A stretch of 64,000 bases of DNA, from the NCBI RefSeq assembly GCF_030936135.1, contig NC_082637.1, positions 3,348,001 through 3,412,000 of the forward strand, written 5' to 3'. The notes beneath the pieces are model-generated. The model saw nothing but the letters and a program-made list of their open reading frames with translations. It did no database searches and was not told the origin of the DNA. Each line of letters opens with the position of its first letter. Position 1 is the stretch's first letter. Positions 53,326 to 64,000 of this stretch are shown here, piece by piece. Origin of the DNA: Gavia stellata. Lineage: Eukaryota > Chordata > Aves > Gaviiformes > Gaviidae. Position numbers and translations under genes: made by a program.

Positions 53326-53446
53326 TTTAAGGGGCCGCGCGGGGCGGCGCTGGTGGGCTGACGGGGCCGGCCCTGGCCGGCCCATTGGTCACGCCCTCCC
53401 TGACGTCACGAAGAGTGTGAATGGAAGGGCCGCGCGGGGGCGGGGC
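53326..53446 (-). promoter_or_regulatory. LIPG: LIPG core promoter elements (TTAAA box, CCAAT, CRE, GC box)
   Basis: Reading upstream from the start codon on the minus strand, there is TTAAA at 53330-53326 and a CCAAT box at 53388-53384 (ATTGG on the plus strand). A perfect palindromic CRE, TGACGTCA, lies at 53401-53408, and a GC box, GGGGGCGGGGC, at 53436-53446. The spacing suits a TATA-like promoter starting near 53300. The site sequences are visible; the start position and factor use are inferred. Confidence 0.6.
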
Positions 53447-53500
53447 GCGGGAGCGCTCCGCGTGGGGAGCCCGGCGGTGTGCTGCGGGACCGGGCCCCGC

Positions 53501-53535
53501 GGGGGGGGGGGTCACGGGGGGGTCCCCGGCCGGGG
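53501..53535 (+). other. G-run cluster with G-quadruplex potential
   Basis: There are runs of 11 G (53501-53511) and 7 G (53516-53522), then further short G runs to 53535, on the plus strand. The cluster is about 200 bases upstream of the probable LIPG start. Confidence 0.5.
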
Positions 53536-53640
53536 CGCCCCCAGCGCCGCGCCCCCGAGGGGCAGCGGGGACGGGCGGCCCCGCGGAGGCGCGTTCCGCG
53601 GGTGGGCAAAGGGCTGAGTGTACCCACACACGCAGGGGCC

Positions 53641-56600
53641 AGCGTGGGGTCCGCGGTTTTCAGCCCCACCCGCGGGAACCCCCAGCTCTTTCCACTCGGG
53701 ATGCTCGGGACCTAGTGGGAGCAAGATGCTTCCCGAAGGGCAGCATCCCCCGGCTCGCAGCCCATCTGCTGCCACAGCCATCTCAGCCACGGCGTAAGCA
53801 GGTTTGACCCCTCTCTTGCGAAACACCAACCATTTATTCCTACTTTTTATCGCCTGTGTTTCTGCCAGTTCCTGATCCATAAGAAGATATTTCATTTTAT
53901 TCTGCTGCTGTCTCGCCCCACGCGGCGTAAGGAGAAGCGGTGATGCTCTGGGACATGTGGCTTTCCTGGGCTCTTTTTCTTCCCCTTCCTCGGCCCCGTG
54001 GCTCCTTCCCTTTCCCTCCAAACTCGCTGCAGAAAGTAAGGAAGAGGCACCAGGGTCTGTGGTGTACAAAAACAGTAGGGAAGAAGGCAGGAAAAAGATG
54101 CAGGTAAATGATGGGCGGAGATGAGGAGGAAAAGACGGAGGCCTAAAACCAGTCAACAGCAAGGGAAATAATGGGAAACCAGGTACGGGCATTGCTTTAG
54201 CCCTCACTAGTAGATATCGATGGAGAGAATTAATCTGACTTTCCAGTAGTGCTTTCCTGGAGTGCTGAGTTCGTACCCAGTGTCCCTATGAGCCTTGCTC
54301 AACCTCCTGACCTCCACATGGGATCCTTCAAACTGAAGTAGTCTAGTCTAGTCTCTTCTTTCTCTATAAGTTGTGCCAGGGGAGGTTCAGGCTGGATATT
54401 AGGAAAAATTTCTTTACTGAGAGAGCAGTGAAGCACTGGAAGAGGCTGCCCAGGGAGGTGGTGGAGTCACCATCACTGGAGGTGTTCAAGGAACGTGTGG
54501 ACGTGGCACTGCGGGACATGGTTTAGTGGGCATGGTGGGGTTGGGGTGATGGTTGGACTTGATGATCTTACAGGTCTTTTCCAACCTTTGTGATTCTGTG
54601 ATTTTGTTTTCTCATGGCTCTCATACATGCAGCAGGTTGTGGCTGGGGACTGCTGCTCTTGGAGCTCATTCCCAGAACCTCTTCATTTCTGACTCTGCAG
54701 AATGAATATGTGCTCTGGGAGCTATTTGAGCACCTCCTGTTTCAGGACGCTGGAGATGACACTAACTGCTTCTCCCAAGGGAGCGTGGGTTTGAGCGGAG
54801 TGTCCTCTCCCGCAGCTGTGTGGTCCCTCTCAAGGAACAGCATCCTGACAGCAGTGGCCTAAAAAAGAATGGACAGAGGTTTCTCAGCTGCTGGCCCACG
54901 ACCGGACTTACTCCTGCACGAGATGAATCAGCTAAGCCTCATCACCAAACGCTTCATCATTTAAAAAAATTCCTGGTGCCCACAAACCCCTGCCAGACTG
55001 TCAGTCACTGCGACATCTTCTCATTCTTCCTCCCGTGCCTTTGCATTCAGCTGTTGCCTCTTGCCATTGTAAAGCTGCGATGGGTGGAGACGCGTCCTTC
55101 TTTTGTCTGTGCAACGCCAGGCTCCGGGAGGGTCCTGCTCTTCGCCTCTGGCTTCCAAGACTGACAGTAGCAGTAAGAATAGCTTAGCAACAGCAAGGAA
55201 GAAGCACATCAAAATAATTCCTGGCTGCTTTGGCCAAAAGGTGACGATCGTCCAGGGAGATGCTTAGGAACTGTTGTGATGGGCATCGTGTCAATGCAGA
55301 GAGTGCGGCTCTGCACTGACCTCTCTGTAACCCTAATGGCCTGGGGGGAAGGCGGCTCCCACCCAGAGCTGCTTGGAAAATAACAGTTCGTTAAGCTCAA
55401 TAATTTTAAGGAGACATTGCTAGTTTTCATTAGTTTTTCACTGGGAAGGGTTTCATGGCTCCCAGATGGAATTTCTGGATGTTGTAAAAAGTAATAAATA
55501 AGAAACTGGGGTAAAATGGATAATAATCCACCTTAAAAGATCTGGAAGCTCAATATTTACAGCACTTTTAGGGTGTTGGAGGCTTTGTCCCAGCAGCTGG
55601 TGTGAGCGGGGCAATGCCCAGGAAGATAGCGGCTGTTCTTGGAGGCGTCTTTCTGGCTCTCATTCTCTCCATCCCCACTGTGATTTCCTCAAGATCTCAG
55701 TTCAGGCCAAAAGCAGAACAGGAATGGTTTTGAAATCATAAGCATTTTTATAGGAAAAAGAAGAATGTCCCACTCGGCTGTAGTCACCAGCTCATTGCCG
55801 GTGGGTGCTGGGTGGCTGAGGCTGAGGCTGGTTTCCTCTTCAGCGCCAAACGTGGTGAGTCAGAGCACAGCCATGAGATGTGGAGGCAGATGGGACATGT
55901 GAGGAGTTAAGCTGCTTTCTTAGTAGCAAAAAGCTAAAATCAGTATGATATGTAAACTAATATGCGAAAATACTTAAAGGTCTGGAGCCTGCTGGTGATC
56001 TCGGGGAAGGGTTAGACAGGTTTTTCATCAGCAGCATCTAATTTGAGAGGTTTCCATGTCCAAGCATCCAGCAATGAGACCCTTTCAATGCCGTTTCCAT
56101 ATGAGCAGAATACCTCAGACCTGGGTTGTGGTCAGTGTCTTCTGCAGGAGCTTGGCATCTCTGATAGAAACAGGCTGTCACCGTCCTGCTCAAGGAGACT
56201 GAAGTCAGGAGCCTTTTGCAAAATAATTGCCTTTAATGCTTCTATTTCTCCATCTTTAAAATTAGCATGCTGACTCTCTCTTTCCCTGCAGAAATCGCAG
56301 CAAAAAGTATGGATGAACCGCGCCACGGAAGAGCTGAGCAGTAAGGGAAATCGGCATCGCACGACCTCTTTGAAGACCTGCAGAAACTGAGTAATTCTGG
56401 TGTGAGCGGCTCTGGTGATCACAAGGAAAACAAAAAGCATTGTGGTGCGTGAACGGCGCTGACGACGTTGCATCCCACATTCTCCCAGGAATGACCCGTC
56501 GTGGAAAGAGCAGCAGAGAGAGTGTTCTGCTGCCTGGGACACGGTACCACCGCCTCAGTGAGTGGCTGCAGGAGGGATTTGCGGCTAAGATTGCATCCCA

Positions 56601-59600
56601 TCGTGTTCACCTCGCTAGGAAGGCGTAAGTGGAGCACTTGACTCGAGTGAGCCCTCCTGCTGGGGAAAAATTGTGGTTCTTGGGTTCACGGGGTTGTTGT
56701 TACTGAAAGCAACGGCACAACGAGAGTCAAAGATGCTCCTGTTAAGGATTGCTCATTTGCACAAGCCAAAGATTGGTTTTGTTGCTTTAGGTCAGATAGT
56801 GTCAGGGAGTGATTATCGCTATTCTGCAAATGTTAAATTCCACATTTAGAAACCTGAGAGCGTTTTACACACCCTCCATTCTTCCTGCCTGTTTTTTTCT
56901 GTTTTCATTATTTTTCTCCAATGAAAGAGAGAGTAGGATTTGCAGGATAGGAAGAGGAGGGAAGAGAGAGGAATTGTTCTTTTTTTTTTTTTTTAGTTAT
57001 AAAACAGGGTTTTTTTCAATTATAAAACACAGCCCAGGCAGTAGAATTTAACAGGATTGGTATTAGTTTCCCTCTTGGCTCCTTCTGCCTAATTTGTTTC
57101 TGAGATGATGGGGGAGGAGGGGTAGAGACGGGACTGGAGAACAAACCGAGAGAGGGAAGGGCTGCTCGGATGGCAGCACCCTCAGGGAGCACCGAGTTGG
57201 GGCGAAGGCCCGGGGAGGACCCACGTATCGGATGGGCGTGCAGAGCTGACTGCACCCCACAGGGTCTGCGGTCCTGGAGAGGCAGCTCTGCGGTGAAATG
57301 ACATCCCAGGCTAATCCTTGCATCACCCCGCGCCTGCTCAGCCCAGGACCTCTTGGTTCGTCGTATGTCCCATCACGCCACCAATTATTTTATGCTTCGT
57401 GCTTACTGCAGAGGGGGGAGGTATTACTTATGCGGCACAGTTTCTGCTCTGGATATTTTTGCTCTGCGAGCACCAAACTGGGGTGAAAACAGGCCGCGGC
57501 ATCTTTTGTTTCGCAGCCGTTCCTTACCCCACATAGTCTCTCCTCCCCTCCTCAGCCTTTCAAATACAGCCCCTCTACGAACATGCTTTATAGGACCGGT
57601 ACTTCACATCCCTCCATAGGTTTGCTTGCTTACAGAAGAGGCTAATCTCCATCGGGTTATGAAATCAGCTCACATGCTTCAGTGGCATTACCCACTATTG
57701 ATATCCCCGTTCGATCCCCGTTGAGCTCTCTTTGTTGGAGGTAACCCCTTCTCCTACTTCTAAGCTGATTTCTTAGGCCACATCATTCAAGTCCCACATC
57801 CCCATGGTATTTAGATGTAGTAAAAATGACTGGGGGGAAAATAAATGGCAGCCAGCGAGCCAACTAAACTGTCTGACTATTAATGGTCCTGTTAGTTGCA
57901 AATTTACTTTACCACAAAGCCCCCAGCATGTAATCCTTAGATGAATGCCTTTGATTGTGAGGGAATATTTACAGCTGACCCTGCCAGCAGTCTGCAAACC
58001 TGCAATGGGCCTCCTGTCCCACATTAAATCCGCTGGCATCTGTTCCTGGGTTCTTATCAAGCACATGCTCTGTTGGTGCAGTGTTGGGGCCGTAGCGCTC
58101 GCGGATACGGTGGACCTTGAAGAATAAATCCCCGCATTCTTGCAGAATGCTAATTCTTGCGAACGTTGTCGCGCAGGGAGGAGCGTTACAGTTTGTACCT
58201 GCCTCCAGGCATCGCCATCCACAGGGAGGTTTCCAGAAGGCTTTGATCCCCGACGGCTGCCCCCTCCCCGTGGCAGGTCCCTGGTCCTGCCGCTGGACCA
58301 CCCTTCCCCAAGGACAAACTTCTTCTTGGCCACTCTTTATTGTGCTATTTTCCCAGACGTGCCTGAGCAATGTGGAGTGATTTTTATGATGTTTTTTTAT
58401 CTCTTTTCACCCTGCCCATGCCTTGTGTTAGTCCCCAGGTTGCTCCGATTGAGCGCATTGCTCTTGCAGAGACCCTCAGGTGATCTTACGCCATCTCCAG
58501 CCACAGCAGAGCTGCGCAGGAGTGTGTCCTGACGCCTATCCCCTGTGTCCAAGCGGACAAGTGGAATTCAGCAGCTTGTCATTCCCAGCACGTCCTGTGG
58601 TACGTGAGATGGATCCAGACCGCTTGGCTGCTTTGTGTCAGACAGAAGACCCAGTGGTGGGTGGTGGGCCTGCTCCATCCACTCTGCAGACAAGGATGTC
58701 TTTAGGTCTGTGCTGAGGAATGACGTGTATTTTCTCTCTTCTTACGCCTTTACCCAAAGCCCATGCTTTTCCATCCAAGCTGTATGAATGCTGAGCATGT
58801 TTGGGCTTGAACATGGACTTGGAGCCAAGCCCATTGGCAGTGCAGAGGTGTCGTGGGTGGCCAGGGGGATGTTTGCTTCTGCTCCTTTCTGAGGCCCTAT
58901 TTTGGTGAGGGATTGGAGAAATGTCTCAGAAGTTCATGATCACTTGACCCTTCGGATGGCGGACGGTGAGCCCCCAGCGGCACTTGTGCCTTAGCTCTCC
59001 TGCATCCAGCAAAGGGAAAAGATTAAAAATAATAAATTACTAACACTGCTCCCCTGCCTTTTTTGTAAGTGGAGCCTGGAGCTGCTAGAGAGTCAAGAGA
59101 GGAGTTTGGGGGGGCGGTTGTTTGGTTTAGGGATTGCTTTAGAGTGTGTATCCTCATCCACATGCCTTTTCTTCAAATCGGCAGGAATATTTGGCCCAAG
59201 CCCGGAGCGGATGTGGTAGTGCCGTCAGTCAGAGGTACTCAACGCTCCGCTGGACTGCAGCTCGAGAGGAGACCGTAAAAACCGGCAGAGTAGGCAGCAG
59301 CTCTCCTGCCTGCTTAGATGGGTCTGTCGGACCCGGGTACAGCTCTGTCTTTAGGCTCATTTCTGGTAATCAGCAGCTAAAACATCTTGCAAGTTGGTAT
59401 TTTGGTAGAATAATTAGTAAGCCGATAGCTCCTCCTTCTCTGAAAACTTCCCAGACTGAACCCAAACCAGCCATCTAGAGCTTCATTTTCAGCACTCCTA
59501 AATCCAGTTTAAATTTATCTCAGTGGCACTCAGGCTTTCAAAACTGATCCTGTAAATCTGGATGGCCACCAAAACGAGGAAACTCTGAGCATGCCACTCA

Positions 59601-60656
59601 ACTTCCCTGGGCCTACAGGAGAGAAAAGGAGTTACTTATTAAAACTAATTAATTCGCTACTTACTTTAGCAAAGCCCTATAAAAACATGTAACGTTAGTT
59701 CTCTCCGTTATTGCTAATTTGCACCCAAGCTTTACAGTTGCAAATCTCAGATAATTCTTTCTTCCTGGCCTGTTGTTGGGTCAGACAGCTCATGCACGTT
59801 CATCCTCTCCTTGTGGTCCTGACTGCTGATTTGGCTGGGTTTTTAGGAGATCCTTTGGCAGTGTTTTACTATTATTCACGTTAAAGTGGAATGGTATTTT
59901 AAACCACAAACATAGGCTTTACACAGTACCTTCTGTTTTTCAGAAAAAGGGTGACAAACAGTTTGGGGCACAGAAAGAAGCAGCACAAGATGGTGCTGTG
60001 TATCATCAAGGTCGGTATCGTTTGTTCTCCAGCACCTTGTTTTTCATTTACGCTCTCCTTTGAACCTTTTGCTTTCTCAAATCTGAGCAGGGCATAATGC
60101 TGGGGTCTGCCTGAGACAGGGGAAAGCCTCGAGCCATCCTTGGAGAAACGTGGAGCCTCCTGCTCTCCTCAGATGTTGGCTTTACTTATACTGACCATAT
60201 TAATTTCATTTTTCGCCATCTTGCACGTTTTACTTTGAGAACCCATTGGTTATCCCGTCCCTGGATCCAGTCTCGTTCCTTGGTGTCTCAATGAAAAGGA
60301 CATATCTCGCATGTGTTTGCAGCGCATGTAATATGAAGATGGGAAAGAATGAGATGTCCCTGAGGATGCTGGTCCCCCACAGGGCTCTACTGCACCCTCT
60401 GGCCATTTACTCCTAATTGCCTAACTTCTCCCATTTATTGTGTTTGTTGAATATGTGGATCTTATTAGGAAGAATCAGCGGCTCTGTCATTAATTAAGAA
60501 AAGCTTGGGGCATTTCTTAGTACTTTGTACTCGTGTTCCTGCCTGTGATGTACAGACATTGCCGATATTCGTCCCAGGAACTCCCAGTCCAAGGACAGAC
60601 AGGCAGACAGACGAAGGTCAGGGTACAGGAAAAACAAGAGGGTTTTTCTGTACAGG
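53641..60656. other. Upstream flank of LIPG, no gene recognised
   Basis: Apart from the CR1 copy at 54371-54604, the stretch shows only short open frames, a poly-T run near 56980-56994 and mixed sequence. RPL17, which lies upstream of LIPG in human, was not seen. Confidence 0.55.
54371..54604 (+). mobile_element. CR1 3'-end fragment
   Basis: This copy of about 235 bases runs from TTGTGCCAGGGGAGGTTCAG through CACTGGAAGAGGCTGCCCAG to the GATTCTGTGATT tail. It is close to the copy ending at 2728. It lies about 1 kb upstream of the LIPG promoter, in the opposite orientation to the gene. Confidence 0.95.
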
Positions 60657-61134
60657 TCAGTTACATCCTGGGCTGCATCCAAAACAGCATGGCCAGCAGG
60701 TCGAGGGAGGTGGTTCTGCCCCTCTTCTCCGCTGTGGTGAGACCCCACCTGCAGTATTGCGTCCAGCTCTGGGGTCCTCAGCACAGGAAAGACATGGACC
60801 TGTTGGAGCAGGTCCAGAGGAGGCCACAGAAATGATCCGAGGGCTGGAACACCTCTGCTGTGAGGACAGGCTGAGAGAGTTGGGGTTGTTCAGCCGGGAG
60901 AAGAGAAGGCTCCAGGGAGACCTTATTGCAGCTGTTGAGACACTGGCACAGGTTGCCCAGAGAGGTGGGAGATGCCCCATCCCTGGAAACCTTCCAGGTC
61001 AGGTTGGACGGGGCTCTGAGCAACCTGATCTGGTTGAAGCTGTCCCTGCTCATTGCAGGGGGGTTGGACTAGATGGCCTTTAAAGGTCCCTTCCCATCCA
61101 AACTGTCCTATGATTCTATTCTATGATTCTATGA
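60657..61134 (+). mobile_element. CR1 fragment, internally deleted and frameshifted
   Basis: This belongs to a different CR1 subtype from the other copies. It begins in ORF2 (CATCCAAAACAGCATGGCCA, about 60676), keeps the LLEQVQRR and [19 protein letters not shown] segments, and ends in the ATTCTATGATTCTATGAT tail. A frameshift occurs near 60822-60830, where one frame ends at a TGA just after the RRPQK segment. Near 60930 the sequence jumps from the IAA segment straight to the part just before the ORF end, so the middle is missing. Confidence 0.93.
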
Positions 61135-62099
61135 TATGCTTCACAGAGCAAGGGTGATATTTTCTAAGCGGATGATGACATAGGAGGTGTGAGCAGAGAC
61201 CTGCCGGGCAGACAGGACAGGGGAGAAGTGGCAGCAGACCTGCCCAGCTTGGGGTATGGGTGCAGGACTCGTCCCGTTAACCACCTCATGCGTAATGCTC
61301 CCTCCTTGCGTTTGCAATGCAACTCCACAGCCTCCGCCTCCCGTCCGGTGACCCTGCAGTCAGCGTCGCGTCCCCGCACGCTGCAGGTCCAGCACCTGAC
61401 TGAGTCACGGGGTGGCCTATGGCGATGGGGTGGGGTGGGAGCTGGAGGTGTTCTACCTAACAGGGCCCCGCGTTCAGTGGATGCCTGCCACAGCCTTGCC
61501 CAGCGGTCCCTACTCATCATATGACCTTCCCGAGCACCGGCATGTGACTGGGCCATGCACGCTGGAAAAGAGCATGCGGAGCGGAGAGGAGAGGTTGGAG
61601 AGGGGGAGGGCGGCTCAGCTAGAGGGGATTAGTAAGCGTGGACAGATAGGGAGAGTTTGGAAAGAGGGGGCTTGTGTCAGAGTTGTTGCAATAGCGAAGG
61701 GGGAGCTAGCTGGGTGATCGGAAGAGGGAGGGAAGGAGCGAGCCAGGAGGGAGGGATGACCTCAGAGGCGACATTTGGGATCAAAGTGGGGAAGACGGGT
61801 CCTGCCTGCGAGGAACGTTCCTGCCCCGGGTCCCTCTGTGCTGTGTCTTTCAGCAGGGAGGTGGAGCTGCAGAAGCCCCTGGAAGAGAAGAACAGGTTTA
61901 ATTGTGGTTTATCAGCTGATGCAGAGGAGCTCTTGAACAAGGCAGCCACAGAAAGACGGAGCAGACAATAACAGAGGAGAGGAGGAGACTTCTTTGATCC
62001 ATTTTGGTTAGGAGATGGAATGCAACAAATAGATGGAGTTTGAGGCTGTGTTTCATAGTACAGGGCACACTCAGCTTTAGAAATGTTGACAGTATTCAC

Positions 62100-62345
62100 A
62101 GATCATGAAGAGTTGAGGTTGGAAGGGGCGGGTGGGGATCATCTAGAGCATCCCCCCTGCAGCTCAAAGCAAGGTCAGCTAGAGCTGGTTGCCCAGGATA
62201 TTGTCAGGATGTTTTTTTAATACTTCCAAGGATGGAGACTCCACAACCTCTCTGGGCCACCTGTTCCAGGGTTCAACCATGCTCACAATAAAAAAAAGTT
62301 TTTCCTCTTATGTTTAAACTGAATTTCCCCTATTTCAATTTGTGC
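62100..62345 (-). mobile_element. CR1 3'-end fragment, inverted and diverged
   Basis: Read on the plus strand, this follows the reverse complement of CR1: a tail-like start, GAGGTTGGAAGGGGCGGGTG, a block beginning CCCCCCTGCAGCTCAAAGC, then GGATGGAGACTCCACAACCT and CTCTCTGGGCCACCTGTTCC. It ends near 62345 in TTTCCCCTATTTCAATT. It has more mismatches than the other copies and looks older. Confidence 0.85.
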
Positions 62346-63116
62346 CTAAATTGTAGATGCAAATTGTGGGCAATATCCCTGATTCCAGGGATATTTTTAG
62401 TTTCATTAACCAAAAATACATTTAAAGCAGTACTTCTCAGTTATGAGCCAGACAGGTTAGAGTAAACGTAAGCCCAGGATTTAATATATCCCAAATAGTG
62501 TTTATGATCAGGCACTTACATGATGTCTTTATTTACTGCCTTACTCATCAAGGCGATTGGCTCGTCCATTTCTGGCGATTAAAGCTGTGAACGAGCAGTC
62601 ATAGACCTGCACAACCTGCGTAAATGGTTTGCTGGCAAGAAATACACTGAATAAACACAAACTTCAGCTACAAGGTTATTTAATCACATAGGAGGTTTAT
62701 TTTCTGGGTGATTCCCTCCTAGCTGGGCGTGCAGGGGTGGATGAACCCATTGCTCTAGGACAATACGCCAAAAAATGTTGAGTATTAAGACACTCTCACT
62801 GATTGCTGTGGTTGTTTTTGTTTGGTTTGACCACACTCCTGGCTGGCTGGTCACCAGCAGCGTGGAGAAGGTGCTGTGCCTGCTGCGTCACGCTTCAGCA
62901 GTGGTGACGGTAAGGACAGATACCCAGCTGTCATGATGCCGAGCTTCCTTGGCTGTTTCCTCACCCCTGGACTGGGTACAGCATATACGCAACAGAAATA
63001 AACAGACGGTGTAGCTAACCTCTTCTGTAAAGAATTGCCTGTGTTTTAGGAGGACTCACAGGGAATCAAAAGCATTCCAGCTGTTCACGTTTTAGGTGAT
63101 ACACTTATGAGAGGAT

Positions 63117-63171
63117 GTATATATGTACACACATATACAGATATATACACATAAATATATATATAAATAAC
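63117..63171. repeat. TA/CA-rich microsatellite
   Basis: The stretch alternates ATAT, ACAC and ATATAC units and ends in AAATATATATATAAATA. Confidence 0.9.
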
Positions 63172-64000
63172 TTTATTGTATATCTGCTTAAGTAAGGAAC
63201 TTTTAGGTCCCTATGGAAGCGTCTCTTCTTAAAAATCACAGGGAGGAATACATGACATAATCGAGCTCTTCAAGTGACCAAGATAGAGTAACTGATGCAG
63301 AGCAAGTCCTATAGAGTGTTGTCCTGCTGACGATGGTCAGTGCATGTTCTGGAGATGCATTTCCTCCTTTTCCAAGTCCGCAGATCTTCCTCCTGGAACT
63401 TGCTGCCTGGGTCAGGAGATTTTAGGACATGGTTGTGGAGAGTAGCTTAGCTGGAGAACTCACCTACCACATCTCCAAATACCTCTGTTTCGCTGATCGT
63501 GGGAGGAAAAGGCAAACAATGGGAGCCAGCTGTGCCTCTGGAGGAGCCACGCATCTGGGAGGAAGAGCGCAGGAGTCCGTAGGCTGGTGAGGGGAGAGGA
63601 GTTCAAGGAGAGAAGGTGCAGGCAGCTGTCTGAAGGCTGGAAAGCTTCAGTGTTTCCAGCATTCAAGCTGGTTTCAATTTAAAATGTCTTTGTCTTCAAG
63701 ATTTTCTGCTTAATCATTAGGACAAGCAACCCATTTGTATGTAATTTTGTGAATGACAGTTAATAGCCCCACATAACCCTTGGGCTGCAAAAACTGGGTC
63801 TGTAAGATAAATGCCGAGAAATCTACAAAAAGTTTGAGGAATTGACTTCTTTTCCTGTGCAAAGAACAGGTCAAAACCCCCTCCTACAGGACGGTGGACA
63901 CGCGGTGTGTTTCAGCGAGCCGGAGTTAAGCTTGGCCCATCGGCCCCAGTGGATCTATCTGTCACAAGGATTTTAGCACGGACCCTCCTGTTGCTCCACC

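Larger units (their letters stand above)
52730..53640. promoter_or_regulatory. LIPG: CpG island over the LIPG promoter and exons 1-2
   Basis: This stretch is extremely rich in G, C and CpG dinucleotides and contrasts sharply with the roughly balanced sequence on either side. It covers exons 1 and 2, intron 1, the 5' UTR and about 300 bases upstream of the probable start site. It is the only substantial CpG island in the window and marks a promoter. Confidence 0.85.
61135..64000. other. No gene recognised at the window end
   Basis: Between and after the CR1 copy at 62100-62345 and the microsatellite at 63117-63171 the sequence is mixed. I saw no exon with both splice sites and a recognisable product. 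Confidence 0.55.

Noticed and set aside
53421..53807. A 128-codon plus-strand frame in the CpG island, divergent from LIPG
   Set aside because: It is Gly/Pro/Arg/Ala-rich, as any frame in such GC-rich DNA would be, since stop triplets are rare there. No domain or splice context supports it. The opposite strand and other frames are equally open.
57840..57970. An A/T-rich block with a TCF-like site and an E-box, resembling a conserved enhancer
   Set aside because: Conservation cannot be judged from one sequence, and such motifs are common by chance.
60505..61083. A 192-codon plus-strand frame as a gene
   Set aside because: Most of it is a frameshifted, internally deleted CR1 ORF2 remnant joined to unrelated upstream sequence.

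Overview
The window looks like nuclear DNA from a bird (or, less likely, another sauropsid). Three things support this. It carries several 5'-truncated CR1 retrotransposon fragments, most ending in the ATTCTATGAT-type tail. Its one recognisable gene is vertebrate, with short introns and a dense CpG-island promoter. Nothing in it resembles a prokaryotic gene arrangement. The species cannot be named from the sequence alone.

The only protein-coding gene I can support is LIPG (endothelial lipase), on the minus strand. All ten exons can be placed by homology and splice sites, from the start codon at 53239 to the stop at 44852. They give a 502-residue secreted lipase. The catalytic Ser174/Asp198/His280, the lid cysteines, a heparin-binding basic stretch with an RNKR convertase site, and a C-terminal PLAT domain are all in place. 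Introns 1-9 are 173, 810, 674, 1144, 447, 508, 578, 943 and 1602 bases; intron 4 uses a GC donor. The last exon carries about 1.5 kb of 3' UTR to a polyadenylation signal at 43365-43370. The promoter lies in a CpG island (about 52730-53640) with a TTAAA box, an inverted CCAAT box, a perfect palindromic CRE and a GC box.

Positions 1-43345 hold no gene I can recognise. They contain CR1 pieces (1-38, 2160-2728, 11531-11585, 28685-28820), a possible old tRNA-like repeat (about 19679-19860), short tandem duplications, a 22-bp perfect palindrome, and two unusually long open frames of unknown meaning (33294-34304 and 19110-19745). In human, LIPG lies between RPL17 and ACAA2; no exon of either was recognised here.

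Positions 53640-64000, upstream of LIPG, also lack a recognisable gene. They contain three CR1 fragments (54371-54604, 60657-61134 and, inverted, 62100-62345) and a TA-rich microsatellite. I found no novel molecular system. The items most worth a second look are the GC-AG intron, the alternative C-terminus encoded at the exon 9 donor, an exon-like open frame antisense to the LIPG 3' UTR, and the 336-codon open frame.
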